A stretch of 60,380 nt of DNA from an uncultured Acetobacteraceae bacterium (GCA_903895595.1 CAITUP010000156.1:1-60380); one strand, 5' to 3'; shown: positions 45,425-53,886, counted from the first letter of the stretch. Numbers and translations are program-made. The notes: generated by a model from the sequence alone, not told the origin.

Positions 45425-46534
45425 CTATTCGCCGCCCAGCGGCTTCATGTCGCGCTCCACCGCTCGTCGAAGCAAGGCGGCGGAGCGATAGACCCCGTGC
45501 ACCATCTTCGAGTACGGCAGAACCAGAAACAGCGCCAATATAAAGCCGAGGTGAATGGCCAATGCAATACCCATCGCCCCGGTTGCTCGCACCGCGAGCA
45601 GGAACAAGCCAGTAATGGCCGCCAGCGCCAGCAGCACCAGCATCGCCACGTCTCCGCCCAGCAGGCGGCGCACGACCGGCATCGGGTCCTCCACCAACTT
45701 CATGGCGAAAAGCCCAACGGTTCCAATGGTCAGCAGCACGCCGCCGACGGTGCCCAACAGCACCGGCGCGCTGATGAACGGGTACGGCGCCGGCAGGCCG
45801 AGGAACGTGTGATACACGAAACCCACGCAAGTCGCGGCGAAACAAAGCATGAATCCGCCGGCCATCGCGTGATGCAAGTATCGGCGGCGCATGGAAAACG
45901 CCTCGGAGTTGTCATTGCAGCCGTCGCCGCCACCGCCCAGGTTCTTCAACGTGACGGCGTCCTTCACGGCGATCGCGATGGCAGTCAGCGTGATGGACTG
46001 CTTGGCGCCCGCATCGGCCCAGAAGTTCATCGCCCCTTTCCACAGCGCGAACAGCGAGAAGCCGAACGTGCCGACGCCCACGACCTGCATCGCCCACAAC
46101 GGGATCACGGCATAGAACGAGTCCGCCTGCATCCCGCGCGCGGCGAAAAATTGGCCGGGTGAGGCTATCGCCATCGCAATCAGCAGGATCAAGGAAATCG
46201 ACAGCGCCGCGACCAAGGACACGACCACGCCATTCCGGTCGAACGCCTTCGCCAGCGCCGGCGGCCACGCGTATTCCACGTACGACTCGGCCCGCACCTC
46301 GGCCAGCGTGCGCGGCACGTTGATGCCCCATTCGTGCGGCGGCGCGTATTGGCAGGCGTAGTAGCACCCGCGGCAGCCATGGCAGAGGTTCGCCAAGTAG
46401 CTCAGGTCGCCGGCGGAAAAGTCCCGCCGCAGTTCCACGGCGGGGAACACGGCGCAGAAACCCTCGCAATACCGGCAGGCATTGCAGATTTCCATCTCCC
46501 GACGGGCATTGAGGACGGCTTCAGTTTCTTGCAT
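45425..46534 (-). CDS. TcuB-like electron-transfer protein
   Basis: 369 residues. The N-terminus carries two 4Fe-4S clusters: Cys17, Cys20, Cys23 and Cys27 in EICNACRYCEGFC, and NLCHGCRGCYYACQYAPP. About six membrane helices follow (ISLILLIAMAIA, AVIPLWAMQVVGVGTFGF, MAGGFMLCFAATCVGF and others), with His-rich LHHAMAGG that could bind heme. TcuB shuttles electrons from the reduced flavin of TcuA to the quinone pool. Its first 14 bases overlap the TcuA-like gene. The tricarballylate assignment is by homology only. Confidence 0.88.
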   Translation of the reverse strand: MQETEAVLNARREMEICNACRYCEGFCAVFPAVELRRDFSAGDLSYLANLCHGCRGCYYACQYAPPHEWGINVPRTLAEVRAESYVEYAWPPALAKAFDRNGVVVSLVAALSISLILLIAMAIASPGQFFAARGMQADSFYAVIPLWAMQVVGVGTFGFSLFALWKGAMNFWADAGAKQSITLTAIAIAVKDAVTLKNLGGGGDGCNDNSEAFSMRRRYLHHAMAGGFMLCFAATCVGFVYHTFLGLPAPYPFISAPVLLGTVGGVLLTIGTVGLFAMKLVEDPMPVVRRLLGGDVAMLVLLALAAITGLFLLAVRATGAMGIALAIHLGFILALFLVLPYSKMVHGVYRSAALLRRAVERDMKPLGGE

Positions 46535-47921
46535 GGCGCGCGGCCTCCGCTCCGGCGATACGGCCGAACACCGTACCGATGGTCATGCCGAAACCGGCGA
46601 GGTAGCCCTTGCCCAGGATGTTCCCGGACATGATCTCGCCCGAGGCGAACAGGTTGCCGCTGGGCTGGCCGTTTTCCATCAAGACTTGTGCTTTGTCGTT
46701 CACTTTGACGCTCAGGTAGGTGAAGGTGATGCCGGGGCGCAGCGGATATCCGTAGAACGGACCTTTATCCACGGTGCGCGCCCAGTTGGTCTTGTTCGGA
46801 GTCAGCCCCTCGGTCCGGTTGCCGTCCAACTTGAGGTTGTCGAAGGACTGGCCCGGCACGACAGCCGCGTTGTAGGCATCGACGGTCGCGATCACCTTGG
46901 CGGGATCGAGCTTCATCTTCAGCGCCAGTTCGCCTACCGAGTCGGCTTTGATCGCCGGGTAGACCGACGGCATGAACAGCGGGAACGCTTTGGAATCGCA
47001 GATCGAATAAGCGATCTGATCCGGCTGCTGCGCGATCAGGCGGCCCCAGATGGCATAGCGCTTCGGCCAGACGTCCTCGCCTTCGTCATAGAAACGGTCA
47101 CCGTGTTTGTTGACCACCACGCTGTAGGGGACGCTGTCCAGGCGAGTCGTGATACCGCCATCGAACTTCGGCGCGCGGGCATCCAGCGCCACCGCGTGGC
47201 ACTGGGTCGGGTCGCCGATGGCGGCGACGCCCTGATCCAACAGGTTCTTCAGCACCCGGCCGCGATTGTAGGGGGTGCCACGGATGACGAAATTGTCGAC
47301 CGCGTCGCCCCAGAATTCCCGCATCCATTCCAGATTGGCCTGGAACCCACCGCAGGACGCGACCACGCAGCGAGCATACACCGTCTCCGGAAAGCCGCGA
47401 TAGGTGATGTCGACCGACCGGACCGACCCATCGTCCATGTTCATGGAGATGACCTCGGTATCGTAAAGGATATCGATCCCCAGCTTCTCCGCCGTCAGAT
47501 AATAGGCGTTCAACAACGCCTTGCCGCCGCCGAGGAAGAACGCGTTGGTGCGCCCCAGATTCAGCGTTCCGGTCAGCGACGGCTGGAACCTGACACCGCA
47601 GTCCTTCATCCAGTCGAATACGCCCGAGGACGCTCGGATCGTCATCCGAGCCATTTCCTCATTGGTGTTGCCGCCGGTGACGCGCAGCAGGTCGTCCCAG
47701 TACTCGTCTTCCTTATAAGCGTCGGTCAGCACCGCGTTGGGGGCGTCGTGCATCGCCCGCAAATTGCGGGTGTGCCGGCTATTGCCGCCGCGGAAGGCCT
47801 TGGGGGCACTTTCCAGCAGCAGCACGCTCGCGCCTGCCTGGCGCGCGGTGATCGCGGCGCATAAAGCGGCATTGCCGCCACCGGCGACGAGGACATCGTA
47901 AGTCTGTTTGCGGTCGGGCAT
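46521..47921 (-). CDS. TcuA-like FAD-dependent dehydrogenase
   Basis: 466 residues of the succinate dehydrogenase/fumarate reductase flavoprotein class: DVLVAGGGNAALCAAITA near the N-terminus, GGNSRHTRNLR, CGGFQAN, GTPYNRGRVLK, and the C-terminal NLFASGEIMSGNI with GKGYLAGFGMTIGTVFGRIAG. TcuA oxidises tricarballylate to cis-aconitate; relatives act on other polycarboxylates and 3-oxosteroids. The partner TcuB overlaps its end. Divergent, across 96 bp, is the ThDP decarboxylase-like pair. Confidence 0.9.
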   Translation of the reverse strand: MPDRKQTYDVLVAGGGNAALCAAITARQAGASVLLLESAPKAFRGGNSRHTRNLRAMHDAPNAVLTDAYKEDEYWDDLLRVTGGNTNEEMARMTIRASSGVFDWMKDCGVRFQPSLTGTLNLGRTNAFFLGGGKALLNAYYLTAEKLGIDILYDTEVISMNMDDGSVRSVDITYRGFPETVYARCVVASCGGFQANLEWMREFWGDAVDNFVIRGTPYNRGRVLKNLLDQGVAAIGDPTQCHAVALDARAPKFDGGITTRLDSVPYSVVVNKHGDRFYDEGEDVWPKRYAIWGRLIAQQPDQIAYSICDSKAFPLFMPSVYPAIKADSVGELALKMKLDPAKVIATVDAYNAAVVPGQSFDNLKLDGNRTEGLTPNKTNWARTVDKGPFYGYPLRPGITFTYLSVKVNDKAQVLMENGQPSGNLFASGEIMSGNILGKGYLAGFGMTIGTVFGRIAGAEAARHARN

Positions 47922-48017
47922 GGTCCCCCCTCATTCTCCCCCCTTCTCTACGAACGGTTGCCCCTCTTCGCAAGGCGTGCGAATGGGCGCGCCGCATCCA
48001 GATCGGAGGATAGAGGC

Positions 48018-48551
48018 ATGGCTGACGGAGCGCCCGAGCGCGCGTGGTATGAGATCGTTCGCGATGTGCTGAAACAGCATAAGGTGAGCCTGGTCCCCTA
48101 CGTACCCGACAACGTGCTGCGGCCGTTGATCGAGCTGATTGAATCCGACCCGTTCTTCACCGCATTTGCCGTCGCGCGTGAGGAAGAAGGATTGGGCATC
48201 GCCGCCGGCGCCTGGATGGGTGGCACCCGCGCGATCCTTCTGATGCAGACCAGCGGCTTCGCGACTCTGGCCAACCAGCTGGCCTCCCTGTCAGTCCCCT
48301 TCCAGATCCCCACCATGATGATCGTCTCCGAACGCGGGACATTGGGGGAGTTCAATATCGGTCAGATGCTGGTCGCCCGTACCATGCGCCCGGTGCTGGA
48401 TTGCCTCGCCATCGAGCATCACACGGTCACGCGGCTGGATGAGGTCGAATTCATCTTCGACCGCTCCATCACCCAGGCGGTCGCCACGCTCGGCCCCGTC
48501 TGCTTCATCCTGTCGCCGCTGCTGACCGGCGGCAAAGTCTTCGCGAAATAA
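48018..48551 (+). CDS. Sulfopyruvate decarboxylase-like ThDP enzyme, alpha (PYR) subunit
   Basis: 177 residues from ATG 48018 after CGGAGGATAGAGG. It matches the ComD-type split ThDP decarboxylase alpha chain: VSLVPYVPDNVLRPLIELIE, the activating Glu in AREEEGLGIAAGAWMGG, LLMQTSGFATLANQLASLS, and MMIVSERGTLGEFN. This chain supplies the pyrimidine-binding domain; the beta chain follows 14 bases later. Sulfopyruvate, phosphonopyruvate or other 2-oxo acids could be substrates. No sulfo- or phosphonate-metabolism genes are adjacent apart from the distant TauD enzyme. Confidence 0.88.
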   Translation: MADGAPERAWYEIVRDVLKQHKVSLVPYVPDNVLRPLIELIESDPFFTAFAVAREEEGLGIAAGAWMGGTRAILLMQTSGFATLANQLASLSVPFQIPTMMIVSERGTLGEFNIGQMLVARTMRPVLDCLAIEHHTVTRLDEVEFIFDRSITQAVATLGPVCFILSPLLTGGKVFAK

Positions 48552-48565
48552 GGGGGGCTTCGATC

Positions 48566-49195
48566 ATGGCACCGACTCCGAACCAGCCTTTGACCCGCGA
48601 TCAGGCCAAGGTGATGAACCGCTACGACATCACCAAGCGCATGCTGACGCATCTGCACCACGACGAGGCCGTCATCGGCGGCATCGGGTATTCCAATTTC
48701 GATCTGTGGGCCGCTTCGGAGAATCCGAACGGGCGCCGCCAGCAGAATTTCTATATGCTGGGCAGCATGGGTTTGGCCGTGCCCATTGCCCTGGGCGTCG
48801 CGCTGGCACAGCCGCAACGGCGCACCATCGCGCTGGAGGGCGATGGCTCCATTCTGATGCAGTTGGGCTGCCTCGGGACAGTGGCAGCGCGGGCCCAGCG
48901 CAATTTAATCGTCGTGATCCTGGACAACGGCGCCTACCAGATCACCGGCGGCCAGAAGACCCTGACCGAGCAGGGGGTGGACATCGTGGCGGTCGCGCGG
49001 GCCGAGGGTTTGGCGCAAAGCGCCTGGGCCGCCGACGAAAGCGCGTTCGAGGAAATGATCGACCGCGCGCTGACGGAAGACGGCCCCTGGCTGATCGGCT
49101 GCAGGATCGACAACAACAAGCCGGTGGACACGACCGAACGCGATCCGTCCCGTATCCGCGACCAGTTCATGCGCGGGCTGGGCGTGAAGAAGTAG
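48566..49195 (+). CDS. Sulfopyruvate decarboxylase-like ThDP enzyme, beta (PP) subunit
   Basis: 209 residues. The ThDP/Mg site is LEGDGSILMQLGCL...LDNGAYQITGG. A start at ATG 48566 follows the alpha gene by 14 bases with GGGGG upstream. Split alpha and beta chains of this size are typical of ComDE; together they decarboxylate a 2-oxo acid to an aldehyde. A strong hairpin lies 10 bases after the stop. Confidence 0.9.
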   Translation: MAPTPNQPLTRDQAKVMNRYDITKRMLTHLHHDEAVIGGIGYSNFDLWAASENPNGRRQQNFYMLGSMGLAVPIALGVALAQPQRRTIALEGDGSILMQLGCLGTVAARAQRNLIVVILDNGAYQITGGQKTLTEQGVDIVAVARAEGLAQSAWAADESAFEEMIDRALTEDGPWLIGCRIDNNKPVDTTERDPSRIRDQFMRGLGVKK

Positions 49196-49205
49196 AATTT
49201 TGCGC

Positions 49206-49236
49206 ATGCGGCCAGGATTATTTGTCCTGGCCGCAT
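49206..49236. terminator. Strong hairpin after the decarboxylase genes
   Basis: Perfect 12-bp inverted repeat ATGCGGCCAGGA / TCCTGGCCGCAT with a 7-base A/T-rich loop, 10 bases past the stop. No T-run, but the stem is strong; a likely transcription terminator. Confidence 0.75.
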
Positions 49237-49348
49237 ACTGTAGTCTGCGACGTTAAACTTCCGTTAAACAATTTCCCGTATCTCCGGCCTCACGGCCTTC
49301 ATTTCCGGTGACATTCGGCCGTTCACCGCGCTATACGGAGATACGAAC

Positions 49349-49576
49349 ATGACAACGATGGTCGCTGAAATCTACGATGCGTTCATGGCGGCGGGCGTGC
49401 CCGCCGATACGGCTCGCAAAGCGGCAGAGGCCAGCACCAAGGCGGAGACTCAGACGATGGACATGACCGCTCGCATGGACCGCCTGATCGGGCGTATGGA
49501 CCTGATCGCCTGGATGCTCGGCGCGAACCTGACCATGACCATGCTGATGCTCGGCAAGATGCTGATCGCGCACTAA
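49349..49576 (+). CDS. Small Met-rich membrane protein (75 aa)
   Basis: 75 residues. It begins with an amphipathic acidic/Ala-rich helix (residues 5-35), then a Met-rich linker (MDMTARMDRLIGRMD) and a C-terminal membrane segment LIAWMLGANLTMTMLMLGKML. The coiled-coil-plus-anchor layout resembles small DUF1640-like proteins, but I am not sure. CGGAG lies 12 bases before the ATG. Its stop is 7 bases from the flavin monooxygenase gene, so they are probably one transcript. Confidence 0.65.
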   Translation: MTTMVAEIYDAFMAAGVPADTARKAAEASTKAETQTMDMTARMDRLIGRMDLIAWMLGANLTMTMLMLGKMLIAH

Positions 49577-49582
49577 CCGCCC

Positions 49583-50824
49583 ATGACCGTCCTGATCGCC
49601 GGCGGCGGTATCGCCGGTCTGACCCTCGCGTTAAGCCTGCATCAAGTCGGCGTCGATTGCCGGGTCTACGAAGCCACCGAAACCATTCAACCGCTCGGCG
49701 TCGGCATCAACACGCTACCGCATGCCGTCCGGGAACTAACCGAGTTGGGTTTGCAGGACGCGCTCACCGCGACCGCGATCCCCACCGCCGAACTGGCGTA
49801 TTTCTCCAAGCGCGGACAGCCGATCTGGTCGGAACCGCGGGGCCTCGCCGCCGGCTACCATTGGCCGCAATTCTCCATCCATCGCGGCACCTTGCAACTG
49901 ATCCTGCTGGACGCGGTCAAGCAGCGGCTCGGCGCCGATGCCGTCCTGACCGGGCACCGGCTGACGGGATGGGACGAAACCGCCACGGGCGTGCGCGCGC
50001 AATTCGCCAATGGACAGACGGCGGACGGCACTCTGCTGATCGCCGCCGACGGCATCCATTCCGCTGCCCGCGCCCGGCTTTATCCGAACGAAGGGCCGCC
50101 GATCTGGAACGGCTGTATCCTCTGGCGCGGCGTCACCCACGGCAAACCCTATCTGACCGGGCGCTCCATGATCATGGCGGGGCACGAATTCCAGAAATTC
50201 GTCGCCTACCCGATCGCCCGCGCCACCGACACTGACGAAACCACGATCAACTGGATCGCCGAGCGCAAGTTCCGGCCGGACCAGCAATGGCGGCGGGAAG
50301 ACTGGAACCGAGCGGGGCGGTTGGAAGAGTTCCTTCCTCAGTTCGCCGATTGGCGGTTCGACTGGTTGGACGTCCCGGCGGTCATCCAAGCCGCCGAACA
50401 GTGCTACGAATACCCGATGGTGGACCGCGATCCGCTGGAGCGTTGGACGTTCGGTCGCATCACGCTGTTGGGCGACGCGGCGCATGCGATGTACCCCATC
50501 GGCTCCAACGGAGCCTCCCAGGGGATACTGGACGCGCGGGTTCTGACGCGGGAAATCCAGGCACACGGCGTTACGGAACAGGCTCTGCACGCCTACGAAG
50601 CCGAGCGCCGTCCGGCCACGGCACGGATCGTGCTGGCCAATCGCGGCAACGGGCCGGAGCAGGTGATGCAGCTCGTCGAACAACGCGCGCCGAACGGCTA
50701 CGCACGGATCGAGGACGTTCTGACGCCCGAGGAACTGGCGGGCACCGCCGACGGTTACAAGCGGATCGCCGGCTTCGACAAGGACGCGCTGAACGCGCGC
50801 CCGCCGATCGTCAGAAGTCGATAA
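49583..50824 (+). CDS. FAD-dependent aromatic-ring monooxygenase (salicylate hydroxylase-like)
   Basis: 413 residues of the group A flavin monooxygenases: VLIAGGGIAGLTLALSL (FAD site, residues 3-19), VYEATE, the DG motif ADGIHSAARARLYP, and TLLGDAAHAMYPIGSNGASQGILDA. It would hydroxylate a phenolic or heterocyclic ring using NAD(P)H and oxygen. It converges on the Rieske gene with a 14-bp overlap of 3' ends. The substrate is unknown. Confidence 0.92.
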   Translation: MTVLIAGGGIAGLTLALSLHQVGVDCRVYEATETIQPLGVGINTLPHAVRELTELGLQDALTATAIPTAELAYFSKRGQPIWSEPRGLAAGYHWPQFSIHRGTLQLILLDAVKQRLGADAVLTGHRLTGWDETATGVRAQFANGQTADGTLLIAADGIHSAARARLYPNEGPPIWNGCILWRGVTHGKPYLTGRSMIMAGHEFQKFVAYPIARATDTDETTINWIAERKFRPDQQWRREDWNRAGRLEEFLPQFADWRFDWLDVPAVIQAAEQCYEYPMVDRDPLERWTFGRITLLGDAAHAMYPIGSNGASQGILDARVLTREIQAHGVTEQALHAYEAERRPATARIVLANRGNGPEQVMQLVEQRAPNGYARIEDVLTPEELAGTADGYKRIAGFDKDALNARPPIVRSR

Positions 50825-51224
50825 CCACGTACTGCTCTTCGATCGTCACCGGCACGGTTTCCGCGACGTAGGGGCCCTGTACGACCGTTTGTCCCTCTGC
50901 CACTTCCATCGGGTAGGTGCGGATTGAAACCTTCGATGGCTCGCAGAAGCTTTGCCCGGTGCGCACGTCGAATTCCCAGCCGTGCCACGGACAGCGCAGG
51001 ATTTCGCCGGCTCGGGAGTATTCGTATTGGCCGGGTTCGTCGGATTGGATCAACCCGGTCAGGATGCCTTCGCACATCGGGCCGCCCTGGTGCGGGCAGC
51101 GGTTGAACAGGCCGAAGAACTCGCCCCCGAGGTTGAACACCGCGATCGACCGGCCTCGCACGGTGACCAGTTTGCGAGAACCGGGCGGGATCTCGTTCAC
51201 GGTCGCGATCACGTGCTTGCTCAT
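50811..51224 (-). CDS. Rieske 2Fe-2S ferredoxin-like protein
   Basis: 137 residues containing a complete Rieske motif: NRCPHQGGP and LRCPWHGWEFD (Cys-X-His and Cys-X2-His). The short length fits a Rieske ferredoxin or the small component of a ring-hydroxylating oxygenase rather than a full alpha subunit. It overlaps the convergent monooxygenase gene's 3' end. Divergent across 112 bp lies the EthD-like gene; together they may serve one oxygenase pathway. Confidence 0.92.
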   Translation of the reverse strand: MSKHVIATVNEIPPGSRKLVTVRGRSIAVFNLGGEFFGLFNRCPHQGGPMCEGILTGLIQSDEPGQYEYSRAGEILRCPWHGWEFDVRTGQSFCEPSKVSIRTYPMEVAEGQTVVQGPYVAETVPVTIEEQYVVIDF

Positions 51225-51336
51225 TGTCCGGCGCTCTCCGTCGTTCTGGCCGAGGGCAAGCTACCGAATGGCCGGCTTTCCGGCAACCGGCCGGCGTGCC
51301 AGTGTTGGGGCCAGCAAAACCGGGAAGGAAACTGCC

Positions 51337-51975
51337 ATGAGCAAAGGCTTGTTGTTCGCGTCTTTCGATTTTTCGACCGCGCACGCCGATGAATTCCACG
51401 ATTGGTACGACAAGGAACACGTGCCGGAGCGTCTGCGGGTGCCGGGGATTTTGAACGCGATGCGGTGGATCGGGGCGGATAACCCGACATACGCGGTGGC
51501 AACCTACGATCTGGAGTCCCTGGCGGTGCTGCAAAGCCCGCCGTATCTGGCGGTCGGCGGGGCCAACGGTTCGCCCTGGACCATGCGGGTGACCAACAAG
51601 GCGACCCGGATCATGCGCTTCACCGGCGATCAGGTGCTGCCCGGCGATGTCGTCACGCCAGCGAACGCGGGGGGACTGCTCGTCGCGTCGATGAACATCG
51701 ATCCGGCGGCCGAGGATGAGTTCAATGAGTGGTACAACACCGAACATCTGCCTTTCCTGGCCGCCGTCCCCGGAGTCATCGCCGCGCGGCGGTTCCGGTC
51801 GGAGGATCCGGCATGCGAGCGTAAATATCTGGCGCTTTACAACCTGGAGTCCGCCGACGTGGCGAAGTCCGATGCTTGGCAGAAGGCCGCCGCTACGCCG
51901 TGGACCGGCCGGATGCGGCGGTACTTCCGCGACCTGCTGGTGATCCGATGCACGAAATACCGCCGCGAGGGATGA
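51337..51975 (+). CDS. Tandem dimeric alpha/beta-barrel (EthD-like) protein
   Basis: 212 residues from ATG 51337 after GGGAAGGAA. It has two repeats of the ferredoxin-like barrel motif: DEFHDWYDKEHVPERLRVPG (near residues 18-37) and DEFNEWYNTEHLPFLAAVPG (near 127-146). Two such repeats in one chain make a complete barrel. Relatives include EthD, whose role in ether degradation is unknown, and isomerases or heme/substrate-binding proteins. The context suggests a lactone or aromatic-acid pathway. Confidence 0.82.
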   Translation: MSKGLLFASFDFSTAHADEFHDWYDKEHVPERLRVPGILNAMRWIGADNPTYAVATYDLESLAVLQSPPYLAVGGANGSPWTMRVTNKATRIMRFTGDQVLPGDVVTPANAGGLLVASMNIDPAAEDEFNEWYNTEHLPFLAAVPGVIAARRFRSEDPACERKYLALYNLESADVAKSDAWQKAAATPWTGRMRRYFRDLLVIRCTKYRREG

Positions 51976-52091
51976 CAATTCTCACGGTTCTGTGACCTCG
52001 GTCACAGAACCAAGGTTGGATTGTGCCGATACAGGCTCCGCGGCGCCGAGCCGTTCCAGCTTGGGACGGAACTGCCGCGGAGGACTGTGCG
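51976..52091. other. Intergenic region
   Basis: No gene is recognised. It contains a GTTCTGTGACCTCGGTCACAGAAC palindrome-like stretch at its left part (GTTCTGTGACC / GGTCACAGAAC near 51986-52011), a candidate operator or hairpin, and the purine-rich CGGAGGA in front of the small open frame at 52092. Confidence 0.55.
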
Positions 52092-52253
52092 ATGCATCAC
52101 GTTGCCCATACCCTTGCGTTCGGACTGACGGATCGCCGCCGCGACACCAAGTCCGAACAGCGCGGCACTTGGTCTCTGCTATGGTTCCGGCTCACCGCAT
52201 GGCGGCGGCCTTCGACCGTGATCGTACGGCGGCGATTGAGCGCCTATATCTAG
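52092..52253 (+). CDS. Small basic hypothetical protein (53 aa)
   Basis: The frame opens with ATG 15 bases after CGGAGGA, a good ribosome-binding site. The product is Arg/Trp-rich (TWSLLWFRLTAWRR, STVIVRRRLSAYI) and has no recognised domain. It might be a small conserved membrane-associated peptide or a leader; the ribosome-binding site is the main support. Confidence 0.45.
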   Translation: MHHVAHTLAFGLTDRRRDTKSEQRGTWSLLWFRLTAWRRPSTVIVRRRLSAYI

Positions 52254-52311
52254 TGGGCGGACCCAGGAGGGCTTAGGGTTCCGGCACTTCATCCGAACAG
52301 GAGCGCCCTCG

Positions 52312-53148
52312 ATGCCCTACGAGACCATCCAGGTGAAACCGTCCACGGCCGTCATCGGCGCCGAAGTATCAGGTATCGACCTGACCAAACCCTTGGGCAA
52401 CCAACAGTTTCAGGAAGTGCACGACGCGCTGATGGCGCATGAGGTGCTGTTCTTCCGGGACCAGAAGCTGACGCTGGATCAGCACAAGGCGTTCGGGCGG
52501 CTGTTTGGCGAATTGTCCGTTCATCCCAATACCAAAGGCCCGGATGGGCATCCCGAGATCCTGCCGATCCACGCGGACGCGAACTCCAAGCGTATTTCGG
52601 GGGAGCGCTGGCATTCGGATGTGTCGTGCGATCCGGAGCCGCCGATGGGTTCCATCCTGAACCTGAAGGTGATCCCTCCGGTCGGCGGCGATACGGTATT
52701 CGCGAGCATGTATGCGGCGTACGACGCCTTGTCGGCGCCCATGCAGCGCTTTCTGGCGGAGCTGACGGCGGTGCACGATGGGGCGCCCGGCTACAGTCGC
52801 ACCAATCAGATCATCGGCAATGCGACCCCGAAGGTGTTTCCCCGGTCGGAACATCCGGTGATCCGCACCCACCCGGTTACGGGGCGGCAGGCCATCTACG
52901 TCAACCCAGTGTTCACCACCGGGATCAAAGACGTGCCGGACGCGGAGTCGCGCTCGATCCTGGCGTTTCTTTACGAACACTGCGCTCGCCCGCACTGGCA
53001 GGTGCGCTTCCGGTGGGAAGCCGACAGCATCGCGTTCTGGGATAACCGTTGCGTGCAGCACATCGCGATGTGGGATTATTTCCCGGAGACTCGGTCGGGG
53101 TACCGGGTCACGGTGAAAGGGGACAAGCCGTTCTACCGAGCGGGGTAG
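52312..53148 (+). CDS. TauD/TfdA family Fe(II)/2-oxoglutarate dioxygenase (copy 2)
   Basis: 278 residues, paralogous to the enzyme at 18241-19065. Metal ligands are His101 and Asp103 in WHSDVSCD plus the distal His in NRCVQHIAMWDY; the Arg of GYRVTVKGD binds 2-oxoglutarate. It starts the run dioxygenase-CoA transferase A-CoA transferase B-hydrolase. Oxidation of an organic acid or sulfonate before CoA activation is plausible. The substrate is not shown. Confidence 0.92.
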   Translation: MPYETIQVKPSTAVIGAEVSGIDLTKPLGNQQFQEVHDALMAHEVLFFRDQKLTLDQHKAFGRLFGELSVHPNTKGPDGHPEILPIHADANSKRISGERWHSDVSCDPEPPMGSILNLKVIPPVGGDTVFASMYAAYDALSAPMQRFLAELTAVHDGAPGYSRTNQIIGNATPKVFPRSEHPVIRTHPVTGRQAIYVNPVFTTGIKDVPDAESRSILAFLYEHCARPHWQVRFRWEADSIAFWDNRCVQHIAMWDYFPETRSGYRVTVKGDKPFYRAG

Positions 53149-53218
53149 TTGTTCTCGGCCGAACATGACAAGGGACCGGCCCTGGGTTACCGTCCCGGCA
53201 GAAACGCCCAGGGGTCCC

Positions 53219-53875
53219 ATGATCGACAAATTCGTCTCCACCCGCGCCGAGGCCATGGCAGGCATCGCGGACGGGTCCGTCATTCTGCTGGCCGGGTTCG
53301 GCGCCGGCACACCCGAATACCTCGTCGCCGGCCTGATCGAGCAGGGGGCGAAGGACCTAACGCTGGTGGTGAACGCCGGCGGGCGGGACGACGGGCCAAT
53401 TGCCGACCTGCTGGCAAGCGGCCGCGTCAAGAAGCTGATTTGCAGCTTCGTGCGGCCGGCCAGCGTGGCGGGGCGGCTGTACCAGGCGGGGAATCTCGAT
53501 CTGGAAATCGTGCCGCAGGGCACATTGGCCGAGCGCATTCGCGCCGCTGGGGCCGGGGTGCAGGCGTTCTACACGCCGACAGCGGCGGACACGCTGCTGG
53601 CCGAGGGCCGCGAAACCCGCGTCATCGCCGGCCGCAACTGCCTGCTGGAATATCCCATCCACGGCGATGTGGCCTTGATCGACGCGTGGGAGGCGGATCG
53701 CTGGGGCAACCTCACGCACCGAGACAGCGCGCGAAACTACAATCCGATCATGGCAATGGCCGCCAAGATGGCAATCGTGCAGACCGCTCATGTTGTGCCG
53801 CTCGGCGCGATCGAGCCCGCCAATGTGCATACCGCCGGCGTTTTCGTGCAGCGCGTGCTGCACGTGCCGGGTTGA
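53219..53875 (+). CDS. 3-oxoacid/3-oxoadipate CoA-transferase, subunit A
   Basis: 218 residues from ATG 53219. Subunit A of the SCOT/PcaI class: GSVILLAGFGAGTPEYLVAGLIEQGAKDLTLVVNAGG at the start, ICSFVRPASVAGRLYQAG, EIVPQGTLAERIRAAGAGVQAFYTP and NLTHRDSARNYNP. With subunit B it moves CoA from succinyl-CoA or acetyl-CoA to an oxoacid in the cytoplasm. Follows the TauD-like gene by 70 bases, and B begins 11 bases after it. Confidence 0.93.
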   Translation: MIDKFVSTRAEAMAGIADGSVILLAGFGAGTPEYLVAGLIEQGAKDLTLVVNAGGRDDGPIADLLASGRVKKLICSFVRPASVAGRLYQAGNLDLEIVPQGTLAERIRAAGAGVQAFYTPTAADTLLAEGRETRVIAGRNCLLEYPIHGDVALIDAWEADRWGNLTHRDSARNYNPIMAMAAKMAIVQTAHVVPLGAIEPANVHTAGVFVQRVLHVPG

Positions 53876-53886
53876 AGGAGGCGTCC

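Noticed and set aside
49206-49236. Hairpin considered as an RNA gene or riboswitch
   Set aside because: A single simple stem directly after a stop codon is better explained as a terminator.
52312-53148. Taurine dioxygenase (tauD) as a definite name
   Set aside because: No tauABC or sulfonate genes are adjacent, and the family covers many substrates, so only the family name is given.
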